Of a DNA stretch of 64,000 nt, positions 1 through 10,835 are shown piece after piece. Below the pieces are notes generated by a model that saw nothing but the letters and a program-made list of their open reading frames with translations, made no database searches and was not told the origin of the DNA. This DNA is from Holothuria scabra. Its lineage: Eukaryota; Echinodermata; Holothuroidea; Aspidochirotida; Holothuriidae. The stretch's first letter is position 1; each line of letters starts with the position of its first letter. A program made the translations under genes and the position numbers. Location of the stretch: assembly GCA_037179385.1 (NCBI GenBank), contig CM074188.1, forward strand, positions 16,695,318 through 16,759,317. The letters run 5' to 3'.

Positions 1-2
1 GT

Positions 3-590
3 TTGTTAGTCAACAAAATGCTTCATGAAGGGTTTATAGATGAAAAAACTGCCGAATACCTAGTTCCTAAGGAGTGTAAAACTTCAAGGTATTATACATT
101 GCCTAAAACTCACAAGGAACCAGACATCTCTGGCCACCTTAAAATTCGTCCTGTTATTTCCGGTAGTGGATCACCCATTGAGAGACTGTCAGAATTTTTG
201 GACTTTTTCATTAACCCAGAGGTTCAAAAACTGGACTCATTTATCAAGGACTCTAAGGATATGGTTAAATTAATAGAAGGAATAAACGAGAAAGGACCTT
301 TGCCATTATCAACTGGTATGTTTACAATAGATGTCAAAGCCATGTACCCCAGTATGCCTCAGCATTTAGGTAAAAGAAGTTAGAAAGGCCTTGGATTCTC
401 GCAAAATTAAAAACCCTCTACTGATAATTTGATTGATTGTTTAAAGCTTTGTCTCACAGAGAACCATTTTGAATATAATGGAAACTTTTTAACCCAGATA
501 CACGGTACCTCTATAGGTCCTAAAATGGCCCCCGGGAACGCCTGTTTAGGTATGGGCATTGTTGAAGAAGAATTATAGCAACTCTTTACC
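3..590 (+). pseudogene. Penelope-like element reverse transcriptase fragment, frameshifted
   Basis: The open frame from the window edge to 383 reads like the fingers/palm part of a Penelope-like element (PLE) reverse transcriptase: YYTLPKTHK, KIRPVISGSGSPIERLSEFL and then FTIDVKAMYPSMP (the first catalytic Asp block). At about 370-380 the frame breaks, apparently by one extra A in the A-run. The next block continues in another frame at about 385-580 with FLTQIHGTSIGPKMAPGNA and then GMGIVEEEL, the PLE version of the GT(A/S)MG..MAP..A motif. A stop follows at about 578. The element starts upstream of the window and the YxDD region and GIY-YIG endonuclease are not visible, so it is a dead, truncated copy. 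I am confident about the RT family and less so about the exact PLE clade. Confidence 0.8.
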
Positions 591-708
591 GTTTTTAATA
601 TCTTGTTGCCTCAGAAGATTTGACACGATCTTTGTCTTCAGTATTTTATTAAAAATTTCAGATCGTTTTAACAGTATGCCGTGTGTTTTGTGCATGTTTC
701 TTGTTATC

Positions 709-836
<128 letters not shown>

Positions 837-1021
837 AAGTAAGTCGAGTGACGTAGCGTCCTTATATGAATAAGTGAACCAGTGCGGTATTGAAAAGTCG
901 CATGAAGACCTTAGGCCATTTTTTCCTCAAACATAGGCATTGCCTAAGGTCTTCATGCGACTTTTCAATACCGCACTGGTTCACTTATTCATATAAGGTC
1001 GCTACGTCACTCGACTTACTT
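837..1021. repeat. 80-bp-arm inverted repeat (hairpin) made of two opposed SINE-body copies
   Basis: Bases 837-916 are the reverse complement of 942-1021 with about one mismatch, around a 25-base centre. The unit (AAGTAAGTCGAGTGACGTAG at its outer end) occurs a third time at 1234-1345, in the same orientation as the right arm. The left arm plus the centre equals a full-length body in minus orientation; the right arm is a partial plus-oriented body. As single-stranded DNA or RNA it would form a very stable stem. Confidence 0.9.
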
Positions 1022-1122
1022 AATATTACAGGGGACGCGTTCCTATGACATTCCTCTGACGTAACAATGGAGAACTTAACCCAACAGTATTTATAATTAC
1101 TTGACCGCGCTCAATCACATAG

Positions 1123-1195
1123 GCCTCATTGGCTCAGTGGTCAGAGCATCCGCCTTGTAAGCGGGAGGTCGCTGGTTCGAATCCTGCGTGAGGCT
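1123..1195 (+). tRNA. tRNA-Thr(UGU)-like sequence, probably a SINE head
   Basis: It folds as a complete cloverleaf: a 7-bp acceptor stem (GCCTCAT with GTGAGGC, one G-T pair), a GCTC/GAGC D stem, a TCCGC/GCGGG anticodon stem with loop CTTGTAA (anticodon TGT, Thr), and a T arm with loop TTCGAAT and one T-T mismatch in its stem. A and B boxes (TGGCTCAGTGG, GGTTCGAATCC) are intact and a TTTT run follows at 1199-1202. The sequence continues directly into a repeated body ending in (TA)n, so it is more likely the pol III head of a SINE than a working tRNA gene. The conserved cloverleaf means a real tRNA cannot be excluded. Confidence 0.7.
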
Positions 1196-1352
1196 AAGTT
1201 TTCCATTGCAAAAAAATAAATCCTCTTCAGTATAAGGCAATGCCTATGTTTGAGGAAAAAAATGGCCTCAGGTCTTCATGCGACTATTTAATACCGCACT
1301 GGTTCACTTATTCATATAAGGTCGCTACGTCACTCGACTTACTATATATATA
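1123..1352 (+). mobile_element. tRNA-derived SINE with (TA)n tail
   Basis: The element has a tRNA-Thr-like head (1123-1195), a linker with CTCCATTG/TTCCATTG-type sequence, then the body also found in the hairpin at 837-1021, ending at about 1344 with ACTTAC directly followed by a short (TA)n run. Sequence just upstream (about 1054-1097, ATGACGTAACAATGG-like) recurs at 9568-9618 next to another (TA)n run. I infer one SINE family whose 3' end is a TA microsatellite. Confidence 0.6.
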
Positions 1353-1703
1353 TATACCACTTGATTGAACATTAGGGGGAAATTTGTATATCTTGATACG
1401 TTAAGGCGAAAAGAAAAACAATAAAATACATAACTGTATATTTCACCTTTAAGGAAAAACATATACATGTACGTAAATTCAATAGTCCAAAAGTTGTACG
1501 TGTTAACAGATAGGCGTCCGTAATTTGGTCAACATTGAAGAAATTAGGTATATTACGTACCCCTATATGTATTTTACTATACACTAACGTATTCCCATTA
1601 AAACAGTGTGTGAAAACGTAAAGGGGAAGGTAGATAATCCCCCTAACGGTAATTTCCCCCTAACGTTATATTTTGCCCAAAAATTTCCCCTTATTCCACA
1701 GTT

Positions 1704-1705
<2 letters not shown>
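1353..1705. other. Unassigned AT-rich DNA
   Basis: I see no coding, RNA or transposon signature. There are scattered CCCCCTAA-type words near 1640-1690 (AATTTCCCCCTAACG), and a similar TTTGCCCCTTATCCCCC stretch sits at 9508-9527. This suggests an old shared repeat next to the TA runs. Confidence 0.4.
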
Positions 1706-1797
<92 letters not shown>

Positions 1798-1798
1798 G
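1706..1798. repeat. (TA)n microsatellite
   Basis: A pure TA run with one TTTA interruption near 1788. It ends exactly where the minus-strand SINE-like segment begins, consistent with being that element's 3' tail. Confidence 0.95.
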
Positions 1799-1935
1799 AA
1801 TCAAATTGGTAAAGCTGGAAAATCTGGCTGAGGTGAAAAAACGATGCTGACTCCACCGGGATTCGAACTCCGGACCTCCCGCCAAGTTGCCAAGCCAAGT
1901 TGGTTTGGCCTTTGTTCAAATAACAGATGAAGCTA
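1799..1935 (-). mobile_element. tRNA-derived SINE copy, decayed head
   Basis: On the minus strand a pol III B box (GGAGTTCGAATCCCGG) and a T-arm-like stem lie at about 1850-1885, preceded by an anticodon-region-like GGCGGGAGGTCC. The A box is decayed. The body runs to 1799 and then into (TA)n. Its body differs from that of the 1123 copy, so it is a second SINE family or a very diverged one. Confidence 0.55.
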
Positions 1936-2056
1936 CTCGCAATTCACCTCATGAGCAGGCGCCTTATTTTCTGGAACAGCACTAGTTCTCGTTTGACGCA
2001 AGCCCAACCAGAGATCAAAGTTGATGCTTTCCAGCTGAACACAATTTAGATATAAT

Positions 2057-3263
<1,207 letters not shown>

Positions 3264-3386
3264 CTTTTTCACAGGGTATTCCTTTGTCTAGACAAGGTTG
3301 GTCGCTAGTCCAGGGACATTGATCCTGTTGGGAATTGGAACTCTGACACGATCTGCTACCTAACCACATTTTACCCCTTCCTACTC
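3264..3386 (-). CDS. Candidate cysteine-rich exon (phase 1-1), possible extracellular module
   Basis: On the minus strand an AG at 3388-3387 opens a 123-nt segment closed by GTAAAA at 3263. The segment is open in one frame and phase 1 at both ends, the class typical of shuffled extracellular modules. It encodes GRGKMWLGSRSCQ, then QQDQCPWTSDQPC, then GIPCEK, with four Cys and a Trp. The spacing loosely recalls the second half of a thrombospondin type-1 repeat. The acceptor has a poor pyrimidine tract and there is no second exon to confirm it. It lies on the same strand as, and downstream of, the signal-peptide exon at 15,880-15,961, and the phases are compatible, but no link between them is shown. 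Confidence 0.25.
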
Positions 3387-3825
3387 CTATATGTGTTTTG
3401 CGGTGTGCAGGAGGCGTCTGGAAAATGAAGATCTCTCCTCTGTTAGCTGAAGCAGTAAATCTTGATGCTGCCGATCTTCTAACTCCAAGGAACACGAGGC
3501 GACCTCCAAATGAAACACCAAACAGAGGACAACCTTTTGCAAAATAGAAACATATGCATAAAAAAAAATCATAAAAAGGTTTAGTTTTCGGTAGAAAGTG
3601 AGACCCAAGCGTCTAAACACTACGAAAATGTACACAGATTTTCATGATTAAGGATAGGAATTTATAACTTAAAATGGTAGCTTCCTTAATTGAGCTTAAT
3701 CGAATAAACAGCATCTTTTTAAGCACTATCTCATCAGTCAACGGGCAGTATTAGCCCCGTCTAAAAATTGGATGAAGGCTTAGTTTCCTCGTTTTTTAAT
3801 CTCACAGATTCTCTAACCGATTGTA

Positions 3826-4053
3826 CACTCTAAAAACACCAGGGTTAAATTTAACCAGGGATCGGTGTTCTATTTACTCCAACTCAATTCTGGTTAAATT
3901 TAAACGAAATTTGTTTCATCTAAAACAAATTTGGTTTCAATAACTAGGGTTTGAAATAGTTTAACAGAATTTGCGTTAAAATTTAACTAGGATTATGTTG
4001 GAGTAAATAGACCACCGATCCTCGTTAAATTTAATCCTGGTGTTTTTAGAGTG
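3826..4053. mobile_element. 228-bp MITE with ~90-bp terminal inverted repeats, TA target site
   Basis: The left end CACTCTAAAAACACCAGG is matched by the reverse complement of the right end (CCTGGTGTTTTTAGAGTG). The similarity continues for about 90 bp per side, including a shared ATCGGTG..CTATTTACTCCAAC block. It is flanked by TA at 3824-3825 and 4054-4055. Internal palindromic TTAAATTTAA words recur. The structure and TA duplication fit a Tc1/mariner-type non-autonomous element. It has no coding capacity. Confidence 0.85.
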
Positions 4054-4055
4054 TA

Positions 4056-5936
4056 TAGAATCTCATAACAAAGGTACAGTGATGCTTCAAGACTCAAAAT
4101 ATAAAAGCATGCAAATTTTTACATACATTGTGTAGAAGGAATACATCAACAATAAGTAAGGAATGGCAAAAAATAGAATAGCAACAGGACTTAAATGTTG
4201 CTTTGTGAGGAGACTCAGTCGGGGACGTAAAAACAAGATTTACATAACCTCTCAACTTCTTTTCTTGCCTATCTGTCGAATGCAATGTATGTTTCGGAAA
4301 TTCATTCGACAACCATGCGACATGCCCCTTCACTTACTCCAAGTGCCTCTTACTTTGGGGCTAGCCGCGAGTGCTTCTTGTGTCATGATCTGACCCCTCA
4401 AAGGCTTGAGACAATGTTGAAGCTTGTATATGAACTTACGAGTATTTAGATTTTCTCTCTCCAGCAATTTAAACGCTGTACCTTCCTAAAAAGTGAGCAA
4501 TCAGCACTTTTGGATATTTTAGGTGGGTACAGTTTATTGCTGAACAAAACGATTAGAAAGAATTTAATAGTTCATCAAATTTCAAAACATACAGCGTCGT
4601 CCTACGAAAGATAATGGATCTTGGAGCAAAAAGGACCAAACACCACCTACATTGTGTTTCCATAATATAAAGAAGGTCATGCACGCCTTCCTTCCTCCCT
4701 CCACTTCCTGATCATGTATTGGAGATATTAAGCATTGCCTCTATTTGAGACAGTTTCCTCTTCCTGTTTTCACAGCTATTTAACTCTTGTATAAACAAGT
4801 CATTGATGTTTTTATAGGCTGTATTGTAAACACGCTTCCTTCCTTACTGTTAATAAGGGACCAGCAGTGCTTAGTACATTTGCAATGTTCACAATAATTT
4901 CAGGACTACTTTTCAATGTGTTTATCTGAGCAATGGCGTATCTGCCTGCCGTGGCATGTGGCAAACTGTGCCCCTTTTCTGGTATTTTAAACTCAGCTCA
5001 ATCCTCCGGGTTGAAAAGAGCGTAATTAAAGAAAGAAGAAAGGGAGAAACCAAAAGAAAGTAAACAGAAGAAGAAGAAGAGTGGAAGGTCATCAGTTTAT
5101 TTAGCTTCAGAGAGGCTTCCACAAACTTTTTTCGTTATTTGTCTATCGGGCTAGCTGTTATTTGAATTTCCTTGTTGGTATGCATAATTATTTGTCCACC
5201 TCTAATATGTATTTGTGGAAATTTTCCGAGCTCTACGATATTGAACAGTGTAGTTGCCCGATTAGCTCCTTACATGTCCCAGACTGTAAAGCAGGGGATT
5301 TGTCGAAGCCTGTTTCAGATAAGAGAAATCTGAGAAGATCTGACCTTCCCTTTTAACTTTTTTAGAAGTTTTAAGTGAAATTCCTCATTACTTCCATCAG
5401 AATAAAGCAGAGAAAAGTTCTTCACAGTTAATTGTTTTAAGCAAATTCCATCGTTTTTATGTGTAAAGGCCTGGACACGTGGGCAGCCATTTTGGAATCT
5501 TTACAAATGGGCATGTTTTTAGTTTCACTGAAGACTCCTACGAGTGTCCTAGTTTTTTCAAAATATTGTCTGATCAAAGCAACGCATTTTAGTCACAGTT
5601 GAATTTTCATGGAAAAACAAAACAATTATGAAAATCGCGACACATTTAAGCAGCTTTTAAAACAATTATTTCTCAGCCTCACTTCATAGTCCTGGTCAAT
5701 ACTTTGCCACGAAATGGTAAAGGATTGGGACGAAACTTGCTACGAAAATGTTCTGAAAATTATTCTTCTGAAAATATTCTGAAATTATGACTGCAAGATT
5801 ATACAGGAAGACGAGAGTGTACAGGTGTTCAAATGGGCTGAAAATTGTGCCTGTTGAAATGGTAGTTATAGGTTTCATGTGGTAATTTTTTGACTATTTT
5901 GATGATTTTTTGTTCATTATTTTCATTTAGAAAAGC
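4056..5936. other. Unassigned DNA
   Basis: No reliable exon, RNA or transposon end is recognised. Several open frames of 60-80 codons occur on both strands but lack domains and splice support. Confidence 0.4.
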
Positions 5937-6104
5937 ATGTTATTGCAAATGAAAGTTCAAAGTAACGACTGCTTGGATTCTATTCACAAGCCAAATGCCT
6001 TTTCCAGCGGTCCAAGGGGTCGAAATTTTCAATGTTTTCTATACGCTCAGAGCCAACAGACGGCGGTGCTCCGTTTAGATAGTCTTTCGGACGGAGTGGT
6101 ATAT
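5937..6104. repeat. Interspersed repeat family copy (ACTTACAAGCC-type)
   Basis: A block near 5944-6000 (TTATTGCAAATGAAAG.., AAAGTAACGACTGC, then CACAAGCCAAATGCC) is shared, diverged, with 42,355-42,400, 49,140-49,200 and 49,765-49,800. It is followed in several copies by a GCTCCG-rich stretch. It is an old interspersed repeat of unknown class. Confidence 0.55.
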
Positions 6105-6632
6105 TTCAAGCAGAAAAACCTCCCGACCACACACTGAAATTCTCCTAGACACCTAGGACCTAGCATCATGTAAGCTTCTAATACAAACTTCAATAACCTT
6201 CGGCATCTGAATAATTTGTAAAGCTTTGCGAATGGGGAGGAGGAAGGGAAGTTTTTGCCGAGAATGATTAAAGGATTAGCGTGGTTGGTCTGAAAACGTT
6301 TTATACACGTGGATACATGGGATCTGCAGGTGCCCATTTGCTGGTGCTCATGTGCAACGATGTATTCTGTCTGATGTACAGTCTCCACCGACCGATGTCA
6401 ATCCTATTCCTGTGCCTTACGGTGTTTTATGTCTCATTTCAAAGAAACTAAGAGGACTTTTCAAGCAGAAAAACCTCCCGACTGAAATTCTCCTAGACAC
6501 CTAGGACCTATCATCATGTAAGCTTCTAATACAAACTTCAATAACCTTCGGCATCTGAATAATTTGTAAAGTTTTGCGAACGGGGAGGAGGAAGGGAAGT
6601 TTTCGCCTAGAATGATTAAAGGATTAGCGTAG
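6105..6632. repeat. Direct duplication of ~176 bp separated by ~176 bp
   Basis: Bases 6105-6284 and 6457-6632 are nearly identical, both running from TTTCAAGCAGAAAAACCTCC to AAAGGATTAGCGT. The second copy lacks a CACACAC-containing septamer-sized piece. Similar frames on the minus strand in both copies are shared because of the duplication, not because of coding. Confidence 0.9.
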
Positions 6633-6644
6633 TAAGCCTTTTGT

Positions 6645-7190
6645 ATGGTCATATAAAGCCAGATATACAGCCAGATTTAGATGCCTTAATATAATATATC
6701 AAGTTTTATATAGCCATATCAAGCCAAATATAACTTGATTCAAGGAAAGCCCAGATATGCAAATAAAGTTTTATATGGCCATATCAAGCCAGATATGAAT
6801 TGATGAACTACCTTCCCGGATATACAAATAAAGTTTGATATGGTCATATCAAGCCAGGTATAAATCGATGAAATACCTTCCCAGATATAAAAATTAAAAA
6901 GTTTTATATGGCCATATCAAGCCAGATTTAACTTGAAGAAATGCCTTCCCAGATATGAAAATAGAGTTTTATATGGCCATATCAAGCAGATATAAATTGA
7001 TGACACGCCTTCCCAGATATACAAATAAAGTTTCATATGGCCATATCAAGCCAGATATAACTTGATGGAATGCCTTCCCAGACATGCAAATGAAGTTTGA
7101 TATGGTCATATCAAGCCACATATAACTGATTGAAATACCATAACAGAATTACATATAGACTTTTACATAGCCATATTAATACTGTTTGGT
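6645..7190. repeat. Tandem repeat, ~65-bp monomer, ~8 diverged copies
   Basis: Successive units begin TGG(C/T)CATATCAAGCCAGATA and contain GCCTTCCCAGATAT then CAAATAAAGTTT. Unit starts can be read at about 6645, 6709, 6775, 6841, 6909, 6973, 7037 and 7102. The last unit decays toward 7190. Confidence 0.9.
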
Positions 7191-7599
7191 TTAACTTATG
7201 TACCTTTTTCTACATAAAGACCTTCTCTGGGAGCTGAACACGTATCAGCAAACTAAAACTAGAACATTCAAACCATATTCAGCCATAGTATACTAACATA
7301 TGCAAATGACTTTCCAATGTGGGCGTGGTCAGGAATTTAGGACCCTGATTTTCTTTTTATTCTGATTGAGGAAGTAATATGTGAAAAATCATGAAACCTT
7401 CAACAGAATTTATGTTGGGATATTGTCCCATACCCATTCAAATACTTAATTCAATGTTATACAATGAGCATTCAACTTTTTTATAGATGTTCAGATAGTC
7501 CTTAACATTATGCTGGCCCGGGAAGCATATCAAGTTTGGTTTCGACGAACGACCCTTTGTCAGAGGGTCGGGGGGACTTTGGAAAAAGTACGCTGGCCC
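7191..7599. other. Unassigned DNA
   Basis: No gene seen. The words AGAGGGTCGG and GGACTTTGGAAAAAGTA at about 7561-7591 resemble 49,525-49,550, so a dispersed repeat is partly present. Confidence 0.35.
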
Positions 7600-8040
7600 A
7601 GAAGGCTTCTGATACGCTTTACACAAAGGTAGTGCACTAATAAACTTTGGTCCAGTCATATATGGTCCAGATATGGGACATATATGCACCATACTTGTCT
7701 CCTTAATATGGGATCAATACAGTGAATCTTTATATAAGCCAGATATGGCACTGCGTTATATGGGATCAGTATGGAATAGCTTTATATAAACCATATATGG
7801 TATTGCTTTATATGGTACAAATCTGTTCCAGATAAAGATCTGATCCAGATAAAATTTTATCTGGCCCATGTATGGATTAGATCTGGTTCTGGCACAGATC
7901 AAGATTATATCTGCCCAATTTTTTTTTTATCTGGACCAGATATAAATCCCATATCTGCAGCAGATATGGGCCAGATATGAAATTCATATCTGGCTAATAT
8001 ATGGAATTTCATATCTGGCCCATATCTGGATTTGGATTAA
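7600..8040. repeat. Palindrome-rich CCAGATATGG/CCATATCTGG cluster
   Basis: Dozens of ATATGG, CAGATAT and TATCTGG words in both orientations fill the segment. One perfect palindrome with 11-bp arms and a 1-base centre is at 7948-7970 (arms CCCATATCTGC). It shares vocabulary (CCAGATAT, ATATGG) with the 65-bp tandem array just upstream. It is non-coding. Confidence 0.75.
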
Positions 8041-9211
8041 GGGCATGGAAAAACTTTTAGTATTAATCTGGATTTTTTCTCGAATAGATGCCTTAAAAAA
8101 GTTTATTTTGAAATTGTCTTATAGTGACCTGGCATCCCTTTTCCCAAAATTTCGCAGACCCATTTGAATAACAACTCGATGTAACAAACCGAACAGCGGT
8201 AACAACTGGAATTAATGCAAGAAAGATGATTTATTGAATACGACGTGGAATGCCATGGATGAGCTCGAATTTTTTTCAGGTGTGGCTTTGACTTTTTCAG
8301 AACTATTATTTACTAAGCATGTGTATTACAACGTCGAAGGTACTGTATTGTAAAATACGATAAAATGTTCATGTTATATCATGGACCACATATTTCTGTA
8401 ACCAGATTACAAGTTATCGCGGCTTTATCACTGCCGTCTAGAACCGCAAAGCGCCTGTGTTTTGGTACATTTCTTACTGGGTATTTCTTACCATCCAAGT
8501 TCTAGGTTGAGCATGATCTTGACCTTTTAATGCATGATTCAATTTATATTATTGCTTGCGGTTATTTAAAGTCCCCAATACGATAATATTGCATATTTGT
8601 TAAATGATTTCATGATGTTCGGAAGAAAATAGCACCCTTATCTCTTGGGCATCATTGTACTCATCCACACTTCCTTGTAAACTTGTTTTTATTCTACACA
8701 GCCGGAGATCCCTTAAAATGCCTAGCAAAAGGAAACGACCCAAACTATACAGACAGCGTAAATCTTCTACGCAACATTGACCCAGGAAGTAAAGATACAT
8801 ATTCTCAGCAAGAACGCAAAACAGGGAGATGGATAAGTGGAACGCTCCACTGAGCACCCCGTGATGGGAAATGCCTCACACCAATCATAATCTACAAGAC
8901 TGAAACCACTTCTAACGACGCAACATACTCTAAAGTAGGCGTGTCCGGCAGTCCCTTCGACGATAGGGACACCAACCACAAGAAATATTTTACCTAGCAC
9001 GCCTCGAAAAAGAAACAGAGCTCTCTAAACACGTTTGGGTCCTGAAGAGGAAGTGGCCAGGCTTTTTTAATTTGTTGGCACATATAAGCACGGTCTAATA
9101 CGCACACAATTACTTCTGGCTTATGCAATCTTTGTCAAGCTGAAAAACTTGCTATTATAGTCAACCACCGCTCTTCCAACCTGTTGAACAAAATATCGGA
9201 TTTGCCTTTAG
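8041..9211. other. Unassigned DNA
   Basis: No confident gene. An acceptor-like TTTTTATTCTACACAG at 8686-8701 opens a 50-codon frame ending at a stop at 8853, without known similarity. It is left uncalled. Confidence 0.35.
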
Positions 9212-9322
9212 GGAGACAAACCTTCTTTGGAAACGTGGTTGGGGCAACCGTTTGTTATGAAGTAGCCGGTGTGGGCAGAGACCGAGATATCGTAGCCAGC
9301 GGGGTCAGAGCAAATACGTTTG
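9212..9322 (+). CDS. Candidate internal exon (phase 1-1), unknown product
   Basis: GATTTGCCTTTAG precedes 9212 and G|GTGAGA follows 9322. The 111-nt segment is open in a single frame with phase 1 on both sides and encodes about 37 residues including GNVVGATVCYEVAGVG and DRDIVASGVRANTF. I recognise no domain. Both splice signals are reasonable, but no neighbouring exon on the plus strand could be joined, so this may be chance. Confidence 0.2.
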
Positions 9323-9536
9323 GTGAGAAGATATTGACGGTAAACTCTTTATTTTTCTATTTCTTTTCGGTGGAAACTAGCAAAATTTAGCAAGAGATGT
9401 TTGCCTTTGGGTTTGCAATATAAGGAAGTAGAGATGATTCCAGCGTCTAGCTTTACTCGTCAAGAAAAGTTATTTGGTGGTTTGAAATCCCCCCAACGTT
9501 TATATTTTGCCCCTTATCCCCCTAATTCCACAATAA

Positions 9537-9618
9537 TATATATATTAATATATATATATATATATATTCAGAGGAATGACGTAACAATGGAGAACTTAAC
9601 CAAACAGTATTTATAATT
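9537..9618. repeat. (TA)n run plus SINE-flank repeat
   Basis: A short TA run is followed at about 9568 by a stretch containing ATGACGTAACAATGGAGAAC and AACAGTATTTATAATTA, which also lies at 1057-1100 beside the tRNA-headed SINE. It is a second copy of that (TA)-associated repeat. Confidence 0.75.
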
Positions 9619-10593
9619 AGTATAATTAGTTTTACCCAGCGAATTGAACAGTTCAAAATGCTTTAGAACCATGTTCCTTCATGCAAAATAAATAAAAAAA
9701 AAAAAATGTGCAGTTTAAGGTGGAGCTTTGCCTGTATTCGTTAGCTCACATGTCCACTGACAGGAAGGATAATGTTATTTGTGGAGAAAATAGTACAGCA
9801 AAAGGGTCTGTGTTTTTAGCAATGTTTAAAATACATTTTCAAACGATGACAACAAAATTTCAAAACAACATTCAGATTAGAAAGGGTAGATTGCATGCCC
9901 GTGGCCAGCCCATGTGGAGGGGTGGGTCTTTTTTCCAAGATGTGGACCTTTTTCCGAATAAGGACGCGGCTGGCGCATGCCGTAAGCATGCAGTTGCTAG
10001 GGTTCCGGGGCATGCTCCCCCTGAAAAGTTTGAAATCTGCAGATCTCCTGCAATCTGGAGCAATTAATAGGACCTTTGAACACAACAGAAGTCTTTTCTT
10101 CCCCAGGAATTCTACACAGTACACCACTTTTAAAGTAGTGAACTGAAATTCGTCCTCAATATGTCAAGATAAAAATTATTTCATAGCTGACCCTTCAAAC
10201 ACAGGGTTGGAAAAATGGACCTCCCTCAAGTTGGGGTGGGTCGTTCGAACGCTCCGACCCCCTCCTCCCCCCGGCTACCGTGACTGGCCTGGATTGCTTG
10301 AACGTTGTAGGTTTAAGCACATCGAAAAAATATATGAGAAAGGTTTGCCTAACATTAAAATAGTTTTGCAGGTTCTTTATTATTTCTATCTGCGTTGATT
10401 TTGTTCCAGTGGCCTCTCCCCTCTGAGATATCACCTTGTACAGATATTTTAGAGATCAAAAAAATTGAGGATTTCTTTACAATCAAACGGCTTGCGGTAT
10501 CTTTTGATTATTCCTGAAATTTAATCATTGTTCTCGAATCTCTCAACAGGAAATGTTTGTAAATGGGATGACTTGACCAAAAAGGTATTTAGT
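9619..10593. other. Unassigned DNA
   Basis: Open frames of 60-120 codons overlap on both strands between 9708 and 10146. They have no domain, no splice support and no agreement in codon use, so none is called. Confidence 0.35.
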
Positions 10594-10835
10594 AGCTAGA
10601 TGGAGTTTAACGGCCCCGTTCCTTACCAATTGGTCTAAGTCGAGCCAGCTTTGGCCCTTTTTCCAGTTTTGGCTCAATGGCTTGTTTTCCCTAACCCATT
10701 ACGTATGCTAAGCACCAAGCAGAATGGCCCTATTTTCCATTTTTAAAGTCTTTGGTGTGACCCGGTCAGGAACAAAACTCTAGACCTCCCGACTGCACGT
10801 CGGATGCTCTAACCATACTTCCAAGCTGTCAGTTT
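10594..10835 (-). mobile_element. tRNA-derived SINE (family with GGAGTTTAACGGCC end)
   Basis: Minus-strand element. The tRNA-like head is at about 10,760-10,835 (TGGTTAGAGCATCCGAC A box, degraded B box, GACCGGGTCAC end). The body extends to a 3' end at 10,594, read on plus as TAGATGGAGTTTAACGGCC. It aligns along its length with 60,480-60,716, including GGCTCAATGGCTTGTTTTCC and AGTCGAGCC. The head looks derived from a tRNA with a GAC(G/T) anticodon region, but the parent tRNA is uncertain. Confidence 0.8.

Noticed and set aside
8702..8853. 50-codon frame after an acceptor-like site
   Set aside because: No similarity, no upstream exon to join, and such lengths occur by chance.
9708..10146. Overlapping 80-119-codon frames on both strands
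   Set aside because: Mutually overlapping, no domain, no splice evidence.
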